Positions 1 to 10,110 of a stretch of DNA of 53,540 nucleotides are shown here, piece after piece. The DNA is from an uncultured Schlesneria sp. Lineage in GTDB: Bacteria; Planctomycetota; Planctomycetia; Planctomycetales; Planctomycetaceae. Below the pieces are notes generated by a model. That model searched no databases. It was not told where the DNA came from and saw nothing but the letters and a program-made list of their open reading frames with translations. The position numbers were made by a program, and so were the translations under genes. Location of the stretch: the NCBI GenBank assembly GCA_903858935.1, contig CAIOKO010000057.1:1-53540 (forward strand). Direction: 5' to 3'. The first letter of the stretch is position 1. The number at the start of each line of letters is the position of its first letter.

Positions 1-59
1 AAACGCGGATCGGTAAGATTTGCAAACGTTGTAAAAATGTCATTCATGCTTTGAGTCAT
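1..59 (-). CDS. Transposase N-terminus, ISAs1-like (partial)
   Basis: Only the first 19 codons are present, read from an ATG at 57-59 toward the left edge: MTQSMNDIFTTFANLTDPR. An ideal Shine-Dalgarno GGAGG (complement of 67-71) lies 7 nt upstream, which supports a real start. The pattern of an aromatic residue, a short spacer and a DPR triplet near the N-terminus resembles the region preceding the DDE domain of ISAs1-family transposases. With so few residues the family call is tentative; the presence of a gene start is firmer. Confidence 0.5.
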   Translation of the reverse strand, partial: MTQSMNDIFTTFANLTDPR

Positions 60-166
60 CGAAAAGCCTCCGTGAAGGGAACAGAACACGAAGGAATTCA
101 GTCAACACCCATTGATTCGAAAAGACCCGTTGCTAAAGTGTAGATGGTTTAGATGCGATTGCCCTG
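1..166 (-). mobile_element. Edge of an ISAs1-like insertion sequence (partial, runs off the left end)
   Basis: The minus strand carries the 5' end of a transposase-like reading frame. About 100 bp outside its start codon is a sequence that reads CAGGGCAATCGCATC on the minus strand, ending at position 166. That end is similar to what I remember of ISAs1-family termini, but this is recollection and no second end is in the window to confirm it. The stretch between the start codon and the terminus has no other gene. The boundary at 166 is an inference; a target duplication could not be checked. Confidence 0.4.
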
Positions 167-322
167 GCGCAGTTTTGTATTCGGTTTGTTCTCGCGTAAC
201 TCATTGTGCAGGCGGGTTAATACTGCCGACCTGTTTAAAGTATTGTCCGCTTAATTAAGGGCCAACTAGAAACGGAGGCGCTAAAGCGACTATTGGCATT
301 TGAGGGTCGATCCAAGGTTTCC

Positions 323-496
323 ATGGTTTGGTTGCTTGTCGTTCTGAGGGATGAAATCGGACTTCCTTGGCTGTTTGCCGCGTGCAATGTCGCTTTGTTA
401 ATCATTGGTGTATGTGAGTTAATGGTTCGTTTTTTTCTCGCTGCATGGTTTCTGTGTCCTTTTTTGATCGTGTTTGATCGTACTTTTTTCAGGTGA
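323..496 (+). CDS. Possible small hydrophobic protein
   Basis: This is a 57-codon frame starting at ATG 323, with AAGG about 6 nt upstream; the frame is open further upstream to a TTG at 293. It is rich in Leu, Val, Phe and Trp and could form two short membrane segments. It ends at 496, so its stop lies inside the ribosome-binding site of the beta-helix gene that follows. No family is recognised and the composition could be chance. It is kept as a weak candidate because the intergenic space is otherwise empty. Confidence 0.2.
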   Translation: MVWLLVVLRDEIGLPWLFAACNVALLIIGVCELMVRFFLAAWFLCPFLIVFDRTFFR

Positions 497-501
497 ACAA
501 T

Positions 502-1944
502 ATGACTAATCGGTTACATGCAAGATCCGTTGCGATTGCGTTCGTGTGTGTGATGGCCTGTGCGTCACGCGATGCAGAGGCTGTCACGATTGGCAGCGCC
601 GTCCCAAACAAGCCGGTACACATTTTCTACATTGATCCGGTCAAGGGCAGTATGAACGGGGATGGGTCACAATCTCGGCCGTGGAGTACGCTTGAGGCGG
701 TTCTAAATGCCAATTTAATTAATGGGCAAGATCGCGCAAGTGGTGTTGTCCATGCTGGCGACTTGATTTATTTAATGACAGGAAATCATGGGAATATTCA
801 TATCGATCCCTGGTATTCTGGCACGAAGGTCGCCAACACTGATTTTATTACAATTCAGGCGGCGCCAAGTAATACGCCGGTGATAAACTCGCTTGAGTTT
901 CAAAACGCCTCGTATTGGGTCTTTCGGGGATTGACCATTCAAAACCCGCCGAATTATACAGGCCGAGGGTATTTGACGAGTTTTTCTGGTGTCAATAACA
1001 TCCTCTTCGACAGCAATGTCCTTTACTCTGTCCCGAACGCGGTCGCGTGGACGCCGAGCGACTGGGCGACATCCAGTTCTTCGTACGGCATTTACATTGA
1101 TGGCGTTACATCGTGTACGTTTAGTAACAACAAGATTTCCAATGTTGAAAATGGGGCTTATCTCGGCGGCAACGGTATTTTATTTACCGGGAATACGATT
1201 GATTACTTTGCCAATGACGGAATTGAGTTTAGCTCAAGCAACTCGGTCATCAGTCAGAATATCGTTACAAACCATTACGGACGATGGAACGATGGGCTAC
1301 ATCATGATGGTATGCAAGGCTGGACTGAGTGGAATCAGACGTCGACTACGAATGTTGTCATCGATCGGAACATGATTATCGCATCGACCGGCAAATATTC
1401 GACAATCCCAGTTGTTCCGACTGGTGTTGGTGACGATTACCTTCAGGGGCTCACAATTTTTGACGGCGTTTGGAGCAATGTCACTATTACCAATAACGTC
1501 GTGGCTGCAGCGGGCGTGTACCACGGTATGTCCTTTTACGGGATGACAAATGCGACGATAGAGAATAATACTCTGATCAGCCAGGGTGGAAACAATCAAA
1601 CATGGATCGGGGTTTTTAATAGTGCTACCGGGGCCCCGCCAGTGAATGTCGTCGTGCGCAATAATATTGGCAACAGTTTCGGCACGAACGCAACGACTGG
1701 GGTGGTGTTTGACCATAACCTTTCTTTTGTCAGTATCGGCCTGCCGGTTGACGCGAATATCCCGATCGTTGATCCGTTAAAGGTATTTGTCAAATATTCA
1801 CCGTCGACAGCATCGTTTGACTTCAGCCTTCGTTCAGGGAGTCCGGCAATCGGAACGGGCAGCTCCGCAGGCGCACCGACAGTTGATTTCACTGGGAAAA
1901 CTCGAAATACCCGTAAAATTGACATTGGAGCGTATGCGTATTAG
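502..1944 (+). CDS. Secreted right-handed parallel beta-helix protein
   Basis: A 480-residue protein with an N-terminal signal peptide (hydrophobic core about residues 9-21, Ala-x-Ala type cleavage near residue 27). It then has a YIDPVKGS...DGSQSRPWSTL segment, typical at the start of secreted pectate-lyase-like beta-helix proteins. The body is many short Asn/Val/Ile repeats of the N-x-I-x-x-N type, which form stacked helix rungs, and the C-terminus carries SPAIGTGS and IDIGAYAY, the usual closing motif. I start it at ATG 502 rather than GTG 493 because AGGTGA at 491-496 is a good Shine-Dalgarno for 502. It is probably a polysaccharide lyase or surface protein; catalytic residues and substrate cannot be assigned. 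It sits beside an insertion-sequence edge, so transfer is possible. Confidence 0.8.
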   Translation: MTNRLHARSVAIAFVCVMACASRDAEAVTIGSAVPNKPVHIFYIDPVKGSMNGDGSQSRPWSTLEAVLNANLINGQDRASGVVHAGDLIYLMTGNHGNIHIDPWYSGTKVANTDFITIQAAPSNTPVINSLEFQNASYWVFRGLTIQNPPNYTGRGYLTSFSGVNNILFDSNVLYSVPNAVAWTPSDWATSSSSYGIYIDGVTSCTFSNNKISNVENGAYLGGNGILFTGNTIDYFANDGIEFSSSNSVISQNIVTNHYGRWNDGLHHDGMQGWTEWNQTSTTNVVIDRNMIIASTGKYSTIPVVPTGVGDDYLQGLTIFDGVWSNVTITNNVVAAAGVYHGMSFYGMTNATIENNTLISQGGNNQTWIGVFNSATGAPPVNVVVRNNIGNSFGTNATTGVVFDHNLSFVSIGLPVDANIPIVDPLKVFVKYSPSTASFDFSLRSGSPAIGTGSSAGAPTVDFTGKTRNTRKIDIGAYAY

Positions 1945-2452
1945 GCGGAGCTGACTCATCGGGACAGGAGAGACACAGTTTCTTCGTGCAGGTCAACACG
2001 AGTGGCGCTGGCTAACGCGTTGAAATACGCGAAGAACTGGTCTCTTTTTTGTGCGGCAATGAAAGGCTCTTATGCAGTCGAAGCCTTGTTGAGTTCAAGT
2101 GGTTGGCCTCGGGTTTGGCCCGATCGATGATTGATGACTCACGAGATCAGCAGCCTTGATGAAACGGACACCTGACGTCGCGAGCCGGACATTAGGATCA
2201 GCGGACCGCGAGCGTAAAAAACGGTGTCAGTCCCGCATGTATTAACGGGACTTCGTGCGTCGTCGGTAATTGGCGTTTTTGCGAGATTCATTTTCGATTT
2301 TTCGAATTTCAGGATCGAAAAAAACAGAATCTGAGCACGTCGCTTGCATGAGTTCGAGGTCTGACGGACAATCGTGTTGCGCCCGCGAATTTGCCTGACT
2401 GTGGGCAGATTTTCATTCGGGGATAACCGTTTTTGAAGGTGACCTTTCACTC
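1945..2452. other. Intergenic stretch without a recognised gene
   Basis: About 500 bp between the beta-helix gene and the phosphoglycerate mutase. Frames on the minus strand here lack recognisable features. A short inverted repeat (agtcccg at 2229-2235 with cgggact at 2246-2252) could form a hairpin but has no T-tract. The promoter of the downstream gene presumably lies toward its right end. Confidence 0.4.
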
Positions 2453-3661
2453 ATGACAGATCCGCACGATTTTACTCGCAAATTGCAAAAAGATAATGGT
2501 TCGAAAATCGTCCTCGTTGTCGGCGATGGGCTGGGGGGACTGCCACTCGAACCAGGTGGCAAAACCGAACTCGAAACGGCGAATACGCCGAACCTCGATG
2601 CGCTGGCTCGTCGTGGAACACTCGGACTGAGTACGCCTGTCCTGCCAGGAATCGCTCCCGGAAGCGGTCCAGGGCATCTTGGTCTCTTCGGATATGATCC
2701 GGTCAAATATCAAATCGGACGCGGCGTGCTTGAGGCGCTCGGAATCGACTTTGAACTCGGGCCAAACGACGTCGCCATTCGAGGCAATTTCTGCACCATT
2801 GACGCGGCAGGCAACATCACCGATCGGCGTGCGGGACGTATTCCGACCGAAGTCGGCACAAAACTCAGCGAAAAGCTGAATCAGATCAAAGTTCCCGGTG
2901 TTGAGGTGTTTGTTCGAGCGGGAGAAGGCTATCGCACCGTGCTGATTTTTCGGGGTGCTGGTCTCGGGGGCGATGTCGCGGATACCGATCCGCAAAAGAC
3001 AGGTGTCCCGGCCTTGGAACCCGTCGCTCGTTCGGCTGGCAGCGCCAAGACGGCACAAGTTGCTGCGGAATTCTTGCGACAAGCCAAGGTTGTGCTGAAA
3101 GACGATGCTCCCGCAAATTTCCTGACCCTCCGTGGCATCGACACAATGCCGGCCATCCCCCCTTTCCGGGAAGTCTATGGAATGAAGGCGGGGGCGATTG
3201 CTGTTTATCCGATGTATCGTGGACTTGCCCGACTTGTCGGAATGGACATCCTCGACGCAGGGCATACGCTCGAAGATCAGATGGCTCGACTGGAAGCAGC
3301 CTGGAACGATTACGACTTTTTCTTCGTTCACTGGAAATACACCGATTCGTCCGGTGAAGACGGCAATTTCCCGTTAAAGGTACAGAGAACGGAAGAACTG
3401 GATGCTGCCATTCCGCGGATTACAAAACTCAACCCCGATGTCATTGTCGTGACCGGCGATCACAGCACTCCGAGCAAAATGAAGTCGCATAGCTGGCATC
3501 CGGTCCCGGTCCTGTTGTCGGCGAATCACTGTCGGTTTGATGGGTCGACGAAGTTTGGTGAATCACAATGCCTGCGTGGGGGGCTTGGTCAGTTTGAGGC
3601 CAAGCACCTGATGCTGCTTGCGATGGCGCACGCAGGTCGATTGGAAAAATACGGTGCTTGA
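2453..3661 (+). CDS. apgM: 2,3-bisphosphoglycerate-independent phosphoglycerate mutase, archaeal type
   Basis: A 402-residue cytoplasmic enzyme that interconverts 3- and 2-phosphoglycerate in glycolysis and gluconeogenesis. It belongs to the alkaline-phosphatase superfamily branch known as ApgM. Visible motifs are GDGLGG (24-29, first metal Asp25), TPNLDALA (45-52), GSGPGHLGLFGYDP (70-83, Ser71 the presumed phosphorylated nucleophile) and GDHSTP (335-340) followed by HSWHP, supplying metal ligands Asp336, His337 and His349. The length fits the archaeal-type family and is shorter than the bacterial GpmI enzyme. GAAGGT lies about 12 nt before the ATG. The next gene is in the same direction about 106 bp on. 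The family call is confident. Confidence 0.92.
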   Translation: MTDPHDFTRKLQKDNGSKIVLVVGDGLGGLPLEPGGKTELETANTPNLDALARRGTLGLSTPVLPGIAPGSGPGHLGLFGYDPVKYQIGRGVLEALGIDFELGPNDVAIRGNFCTIDAAGNITDRRAGRIPTEVGTKLSEKLNQIKVPGVEVFVRAGEGYRTVLIFRGAGLGGDVADTDPQKTGVPALEPVARSAGSAKTAQVAAEFLRQAKVVLKDDAPANFLTLRGIDTMPAIPPFREVYGMKAGAIAVYPMYRGLARLVGMDILDAGHTLEDQMARLEAAWNDYDFFFVHWKYTDSSGEDGNFPLKVQRTEELDAAIPRITKLNPDVIVVTGDHSTPSKMKSHSWHPVPVLLSANHCRFDGSTKFGESQCLRGGLGQFEAKHLMLLAMAHAGRLEKYGA

Positions 3662-3767
3662 TGAATAGGCAGATCGTCTTTTGGGTAGCGGAAGCCTCCG
3701 CGACTTGGGAGAAGAAATGCTTGCCTGACGGTTGCTCGTCAAAAACAATTTGAAAGCGAATCAGACC

Positions 3768-5492
3768 ATGATGAATCCCGCGCTCGCGATTCCTCGAGTC
3801 TCCGCCTTGCTTTGCCTTTTGTTGACCGCGACTGCGGTCTCTTGTGCCGTTGCGCAAGAGGCCAGTTCGGCAGGCCAGAAAACTCGTTTCATTGATAATT
3901 CGTTACTGATTGCACCCGAATACCCATGCACCTGGCCCACATACCCGTTCCCTCGATTCCAACTGAGTCATCAGCGAAAGATCGGACCTGATTCTCCCTA
4001 TCACATTGACACTTTATTTATTGACGGCAATACGGGGACGCAACTGGATGTTCCTCCGCATTCTGTCACGCGGCCAGACTTGAATCGGCCAAAATCCGGG
4101 CCACTTGGATTGGCTTACACCGACAAGATCGAGCCATGGCAGTTTGGTGGAGAAGCGTGTGTCGTCGACGTTCGCGAGTTACTCGATCAAGCCCCGAAGG
4201 GGGTTAGCCCTCTTGTCACGCCCGATCATGTCAAGCGGTTTGAGGCCAGCCATCGACCGTTGAGGTTTGGTGATGTTGTCCTGTTTCGCAGTGATTATTC
4301 AGACAAGTATTACCGTCCGTTCCCTGAAGGGGCTCGGTTCATCGCGGATGTCGTTGATCGCAAGGCACCTGGTTATCCCGACCCCGATCCTGATTGCATG
4401 GAATTTCTGGCGACGCGGGGTGTGATGACACTGGGGACTGATAGCGCCAGCATGGGTCCCATGCCAAATCTGGCAGAACCGACACACTATGCAGGGCTTC
4501 GGCATGGGATGATCTGGACCGAAGGAGCAACAAACCTGGGTGCGCTCCCCGACACAGGGGCCTTCTACTGTATGATGGGACCGAAACATCAGGGAGGCCC
4601 ATATAGTGAAGGGCGAGCCTTCTCAATCGTCGGAGGCGATCTCCCCAGACGGTTGATCGATGCTGCCAGGAATAAAAGAGTTGTCGATCTCTCCCCGACT
4701 CTGGCGCCGAATCTGCCTGTGACGTCGCCGGGAATTGCGACGGGGCAACATCGTCAGGTTTACCTCAAAGTTGACTTTCTTTACTCCGAATACCTGGACT
4801 TGTGGCATCATGGGCACATGATGGATTCGATGGCGGGAACCCACCTGGTCCCCCCCTCGTTTGCGCTTCCGCCGGAAGGGACAAACCCCGACTACGCCCC
4901 CGAAGTTCGAGGATGGTTAAAAGATTTCGAACAAAAATATGGTCCGCGCGGCTTCAGCTCGATGACCACGGAAAAGATCCCTTTGGACTGGACTTGCGGA
5001 TCTGTGCGAGTCATCGATGTCCGTTCGCTTGTAGGGACCACGGATGCCAAAAACTGGCCCGCGTCACCGGCGATCACGACGGCTCTGATTAAAGACTTTG
5101 AACAAAAGAAGTCACCACTTAAGCCGGGGGACGTTGTGCTGTTTCATACGGGGCATCTCGATCGCAATCTGAAACCACTTCCAGACGATTCGGGCGTCTG
5201 GGCCGATCCGCTGTCTGGAAAAAGCGAAGGCTGGCCGGCACCCGATGCTGACGCAATTGTCTACCTGAAAAGCCGTGAAATTCGTTGCGTCGCCACGGAT
5301 GCGCCGGATCTGGGTGGCGTCGATCCGCGAAAAGCGTTGATGACATACTGGGCGCTCGGAAGCCACGAGATGGTTGGTGTCGAATTCCTGCACAATGTCA
5401 GCCAGGTTTCCGACGGCGGTTACTTCCTGTTTGCTCCGCTCAAGATTCGAGATTGCCATGGCGGACCTGGCCGGGCAATCGTGTTGAAATGA
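3768..5492 (+). CDS. Secreted tandem cyclase-family (kynurenine-formamidase-like) protein
   Basis: Two copies of the metal-dependent cyclase fold (isatin hydrolase, kynurenine formamidase and dienelactone hydrolase relatives) follow a signal peptide. I choose ATG 3768 (or 3771) over the upstream TTG 3732 because it places the signal sequence (VSALLCLLLTATAVSCAVAQ) at the N-terminus, giving 574 residues. The first domain has NTGTQLDVPPH (about 88-98), a variant of the metal-binding HxGTxxDxPxH in which the first His is Asn. The second has MAGTHLVPPSF (about 355-365), which has lost the first His, the Asp and the last His. Single-domain members are about 250 residues, so this is a duplication. 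Catalysis, if any, most likely lies in the first domain; the substrate is unknown. It converges on the pseudokinase gene with a 12-bp gap. Confidence 0.8.
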   Translation: MMNPALAIPRVSALLCLLLTATAVSCAVAQEASSAGQKTRFIDNSLLIAPEYPCTWPTYPFPRFQLSHQRKIGPDSPYHIDTLFIDGNTGTQLDVPPHSVTRPDLNRPKSGPLGLAYTDKIEPWQFGGEACVVDVRELLDQAPKGVSPLVTPDHVKRFEASHRPLRFGDVVLFRSDYSDKYYRPFPEGARFIADVVDRKAPGYPDPDPDCMEFLATRGVMTLGTDSASMGPMPNLAEPTHYAGLRHGMIWTEGATNLGALPDTGAFYCMMGPKHQGGPYSEGRAFSIVGGDLPRRLIDAARNKRVVDLSPTLAPNLPVTSPGIATGQHRQVYLKVDFLYSEYLDLWHHGHMMDSMAGTHLVPPSFALPPEGTNPDYAPEVRGWLKDFEQKYGPRGFSSMTTEKIPLDWTCGSVRVIDVRSLVGTTDAKNWPASPAITTALIKDFEQKKSPLKPGDVVLFHTGHLDRNLKPLPDDSGVWADPLSGKSEGWPAPDADAIVYLKSREIRCVATDAPDLGGVDPRKALMTYWALGSHEMVGVEFLHNVSQVSDGGYFLFAPLKIRDCHGGPGRAIVLK

Positions 5493-5504
5493 GTCTTGAA
5501 CCGG

Positions 5505-7799
5505 TCAGGGATTTGACTGTTGGCGTGTCGAGCCAATCAGGCGAGGGTCAATACCAGGCTGTGATTTCTCTGATGTTCGCGGCCCAGCGAGGTGGGCTAC
5601 CGTCGAATCGGATGTGTTGCGAACGTCGGTTCCCTCGAACTTGATCTCCGTTGCGACCAGGCCTTCGAATTGTTCGTCGTCCTGCTGCGCAAGTCGGTTT
5701 CGAGATCGATCGAATGAGGCCAGCAAGACAGTTCCCGGTTCGACGACTGATTCATGTGACTTCATTTCAATCGATTTTGCAATGTCTGACCGTGGCCGGT
5801 CCGAGTCAATCACGATCAGTCCGGAATCACTGCGATCCAGTTTAAAAACGCAATTGTTCGCTTGAATTGCAATCGGAGGCGCACCGTTCGTTCGGGCGTA
5901 ATCACCTGCAACCCATAGCATTGAACCAGAGTCCCTGAGCGTCACTCGATCGAGTTGCACGGAGAACTCTGTCGCCAGGCATTTGGTTCCAAGTGTGAAA
6001 AGCGCCCCGGCACCAGTTTTCAACGTGTTCTCGACACTCACTGAACGGGGAGTATGAACGAAGGCGACCGACACGCCGTTTCCATGAAACGCCGAGTTTC
6101 GAATCGTTATTTCAGACAATTTCGGATCGCGGGTGGGTGGGGACATCCAGGCAACGGAAGCAGCACCAGCACGTTCCGGCGAAGTATCCACAGAGTCACT
6201 ATCGACATCGGAGCTTGCTATTTCGCAGTTCAATATTCGCAGTGACCGGGATCGAACCGTTACCACTGCCACCAGGTCATGGTCTGCAGATTTTGAACGG
6301 CGTATCGTTACGTTTTCCAGTACAACTTCATCCGACGAGAGATTCAACGGCACATTTCCGACGTGAATTTCTGCAGATCCGCCGATTGATCCTCGAATTG
6401 TCAGGCTGCGTTCAAGGTTCACGCCAGTTGCTTCATACGGACCATGTTCGGTCAGAAGAATAACTCCTTCGTCCGAAGGTGCGGGAAGCGGGATAAGTTC
6501 GCGGTTTCGATGGGTGATCGAACCACCCAACGCCTCGCCAGGCTTCGTGTCAACCTGTTGGTCGCGGGTTGCATGCGTCACTGCTTCTACGTTGCGTGCG
6601 ATGCTCAGTAATTCATTGCGAAGCCCTTTGTCGTAGCTGAATGCAAGCCCGGCCGCGACGGCAACGACCGCTGCCGTTGTCCAGACCCAGTGACCCACGC
6701 GAGCGTCAGATACTGGTTCCGAAAAATGGGGCATGGCGCCGTCGAACAGCCGGCGGAATTTTCGAATTCGAGACCGACTTTGTGAACTTGGTGTGCCCCA
6801 ATGTTGTAAGACTTCCTCAAAACTTCGAGGGCGTGTCGATGGAAATGGCGATGTTAACTGTCGAATCGAATCAGCCAGCATCGCAGGAGTATCAGGTGCC
6901 CATTTCCGAACATCATCGATCGTCTGAGTCTGATGTGACGCGATTTTTACCAATGGGTCAGCAGACACAAACGGGGGGCGACCTGCAAGAAGTTGCCACA
7001 AAACACATCCCAGCGAATAGAGCTCAGAGCTTGCTGTTGCAACGGCTCCTGTCCCAATTAATTCCGGGGCGATACCGTCATAGTGATCAATGGGCAACGC
7101 GTCGTGAATTGTGAGGAACGGGCGAATGACCTGCCGAACACCGCCGTTGACAAGTACCGCCAATCCGCTTTCTGTCAGGCGGATATTCGACAAACGAATG
7201 TCGCCATGAACGACGCTTCTGGCGTTTAACGCGGCAAGACCTTCCAGCAATTGCCTGCCAATTTCGACGACGACCGTGGCCGGGAATCGACCGCGACGAA
7301 CCAGAAGTTCATTCAGCGGCAATCCTGGTACAAATCGACTGACCAAAACGAGTTCGTTGTTTTCTGTCGGCAAAATCTCATTGGGGACGACAAGATAGGG
7401 GTGGACGAATCCTTTCAACCGTTCCAGAACGAGTCCCGTCTGACTGAGCACTTCGGTGATCCGGTCACTTGCCAGTCGTTCTCGCCTGACCACACAACGA
7501 TCACGTCGATTGAGTCTTCGAGCGAGGATTGTGGAGCCATACTTGCTTCGGCCAAGTTCGTCGATCGCCACGAAGGGGCCAACTCGAAGTGAATCCCCCT
7601 GACCGATCTCGAGTTGTTTTGCCTGATACGGAGTCAACAGGCGGAGCTGGACAAGAGAATCGATCCAGACAGAGTCGAACGCGGGAAGGTCAGCGGAAAG
7701 ACGTCGAACCCGACCACGAGCTCGCCGCAGGTCACGCGGGTGACACAGCTGCAACTCTGTGAGTTGTCGAACCAGATGTTCGGATGGCGGTTCATACAC
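5505..7799 (-). CDS. Membrane pseudokinase with C-terminal beta-helix domain
   Basis: A 764-residue protein. Residues 1-75 contain LLTPYQAKQLEIGQGDSL, the module that precedes many planctomycete Ser/Thr kinases. A kinase-like domain follows (about 75-335). It keeps HGD (198-200), Asn205 and APE (244-246), but the glycine loop is eroded (LGRSKYGS), the beta3 Lys appears replaced by Arg (about 105-106), the catalytic-loop Lys is Arg202, and DFG is replaced by NGG (218-220). This predicts a pseudokinase. A basic stretch (SRSRIRKFRR) precedes one membrane segment (about 372-388), so the kinase-like part should be cytoplasmic. Residues about 430-740 show Asn-rich beta-helix repeats (for example VLENVTIRRS, EITIRNSAFHGN), predicted outside. 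It may be a receptor or scaffold. The minus-strand gene upstream of it is 8021-9034. Confidence 0.8.
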   Translation of the reverse strand: MYEPPSEHLVRQLTELQLCHPRDLRRARGRVRRLSADLPAFDSVWIDSLVQLRLLTPYQAKQLEIGQGDSLRVGPFVAIDELGRSKYGSTILARRLNRRDRCVVRRERLASDRITEVLSQTGLVLERLKGFVHPYLVVPNEILPTENNELVLVSRFVPGLPLNELLVRRGRFPATVVVEIGRQLLEGLAALNARSVVHGDIRLSNIRLTESGLAVLVNGGVRQVIRPFLTIHDALPIDHYDGIAPELIGTGAVATASSELYSLGCVLWQLLAGRPPFVSADPLVKIASHQTQTIDDVRKWAPDTPAMLADSIRQLTSPFPSTRPRSFEEVLQHWGTPSSQSRSRIRKFRRLFDGAMPHFSEPVSDARVGHWVWTTAAVVAVAAGLAFSYDKGLRNELLSIARNVEAVTHATRDQQVDTKPGEALGGSITHRNRELIPLPAPSDEGVILLTEHGPYEATGVNLERSLTIRGSIGGSAEIHVGNVPLNLSSDEVVLENVTIRRSKSADHDLVAVVTVRSRSLRILNCEIASSDVDSDSVDTSPERAGAASVAWMSPPTRDPKLSEITIRNSAFHGNGVSVAFVHTPRSVSVENTLKTGAGALFTLGTKCLATEFSVQLDRVTLRDSGSMLWVAGDYARTNGAPPIAIQANNCVFKLDRSDSGLIVIDSDRPRSDIAKSIEMKSHESVVEPGTVLLASFDRSRNRLAQQDDEQFEGLVATEIKFEGTDVRNTSDSTVAHLAGPRTSEKSQPGIDPRLIGSTRQQSNP

Positions 7800-8020
7800 G
7801 ATGCATGCACCCCTGTTGAGCGGATTCGTCGAGGATTTTGAATTTTTCGGCGGTCAATGCGACAATTGCAAGACCACCAGAACTTATGATTTTTTGTTGT
7901 CGCAGAAAAACGAGATTTGAGCAATACGCCGATGAGAAAACGTGCCGAACGCACCGCGTGAATCTAATGGCGACCAGGCCGAATGTAAAGCAGTGTGCAG
8001 GGCCGACGAGAAGCAGTCGA

Positions 8021-9034
8021 TCAGCTCTCGCTCTTTCCCCGCTCGCGGATGAGCTTGCTGCAGCTTTGAAGCGACTTTTTCTCTTGCTCAGAGAGAGATT
8101 GGAACCCGTATTCGTGGACCTTTGCCAGCAGCTCATCCAGTTGCTGCTCAACTTCGGTGCGTCGAATCAGGTCCTGCTGCTCGCGCCGGGCCCTGCGACG
8201 TTCTCTCCATTGGTCGAGTGGGCTGAGCGAGGACTCTGGTGACTCGAGATGGCTGGATTCGAACAGGCTTTCTTCGACTGCTGATAAATCAGAATCGTAA
8301 TCTGAATTGTCCGATTTCTCACTGTTTTCCGTCTGAAACAATTGGATCACGTTCATCATCAAAACGAAAGTTCCAATCAACACAACCTGACTCAGGTCCA
8401 GATACGCTCCAAAAATCAAAATGATGATTGCTACGAACATGCCGACGTTGATGGCCGTTCGATTCACGAATTCGGGGTGAACCCGCGTCAGCAGACTCGC
8501 CCTTAACACTTGTCCCCCGTCCAGCGGTAACACCGGCAAAAGATTAACAAGCAGTCCAATCCAGTTCGCGACGAATATCAGTAATCCCAGGTCGTGCCAG
8601 ACTTCAGGTGAATTCGAGTGAAGTACATCAATTGGCATGAGCAACGGATTGAGAGACCCGGGCAGCGTCTCAGACGCATACCAGCCTGGAAACGAAATGA
8701 GACAAATCAAAAGATTGACTGCCGGTCCCGCCGCAGCCGTAATCCCCATTCCGAAGGCACCGCGGGCCGGGCGAACCAGCGCAATTCCGCCGATCGGCGT
8801 CAGGTGAACTTCGTCCGCCGTCCCACCCGTCCAGCGGGCAACAAAAACATGAGCAAATTCGTGCAGCAGGGCCGACAGGTACAGCGTCACCGTAAACATC
8901 AGTCCCAGCGCAAGGCCATGCTTCGGGCAGACGATCAGTGGAACGATTCCGAACCACCAACTGATTCGAACGTCAGTCGAAAAAATTCGCCCCACGAAAA
9001 CCGAGGGGAGCATCCAGTTAAGGCGCTCTTTCAT
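8021..9034 (-). CDS. Site-2 protease family membrane metalloprotease (M50)
   Basis: A 337-residue multi-pass membrane protein. The zinc motif HEFAH (58-62) sits in the second hydrophobic segment, and the conserved partner NLLPVLPLDGG (164-174) supplies the third ligand Asp172. The order and spacing match site-2 proteases, which cut membrane-embedded substrates such as anti-sigma factors or processed transporters. No CBS or PDZ domain is seen. After the last membrane segment (about 205-230) there is a highly charged cytoplasmic tail of about 100 residues with many Glu, Ser and Arg and probable helix. The partner substrate cannot be named from context. Confidence 0.88.
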   Translation of the reverse strand: MKERLNWMLPSVFVGRIFSTDVRISWWFGIVPLIVCPKHGLALGLMFTVTLYLSALLHEFAHVFVARWTGGTADEVHLTPIGGIALVRPARGAFGMGITAAAGPAVNLLICLISFPGWYASETLPGSLNPLLMPIDVLHSNSPEVWHDLGLLIFVANWIGLLVNLLPVLPLDGGQVLRASLLTRVHPEFVNRTAINVGMFVAIIILIFGAYLDLSQVVLIGTFVLMMNVIQLFQTENSEKSDNSDYDSDLSAVEESLFESSHLESPESSLSPLDQWRERRRARREQQDLIRRTEVEQQLDELLAKVHEYGFQSLSEQEKKSLQSCSKLIRERGKSES

Positions 9035-9276
9035 TGCAATTGCACCCCAAACCGACGTCGAGAAACGCCGAAGTCCAGTGGATCAGTGGCATCTCTCACA
9101 AAAAAAGACTCCCTTAATGCCGACTGCCCTTTCTATCGTATCCCTAATCAGGCGTGCCGACAATCGAAATTTTTGACCCACGATGTGCAAGGCGGAACTT
9201 TTCCATGTGTATTTCAGTTTCCATGGCACTCGATGTTCGTTCGCAATTCACCGGACGAAAATGGGTAAAGACAGGG

Positions 9277-10101
<825 letters not shown>

Positions 10102-10110
10102 AAAAGCGGT

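Noticed and set aside
2447-3331. A 294-codon minus-strand frame opposite the phosphoglycerate mutase
   Set aside because: It is antisense to a gene with full family motifs, and its own translation has no recognisable domain or composition.
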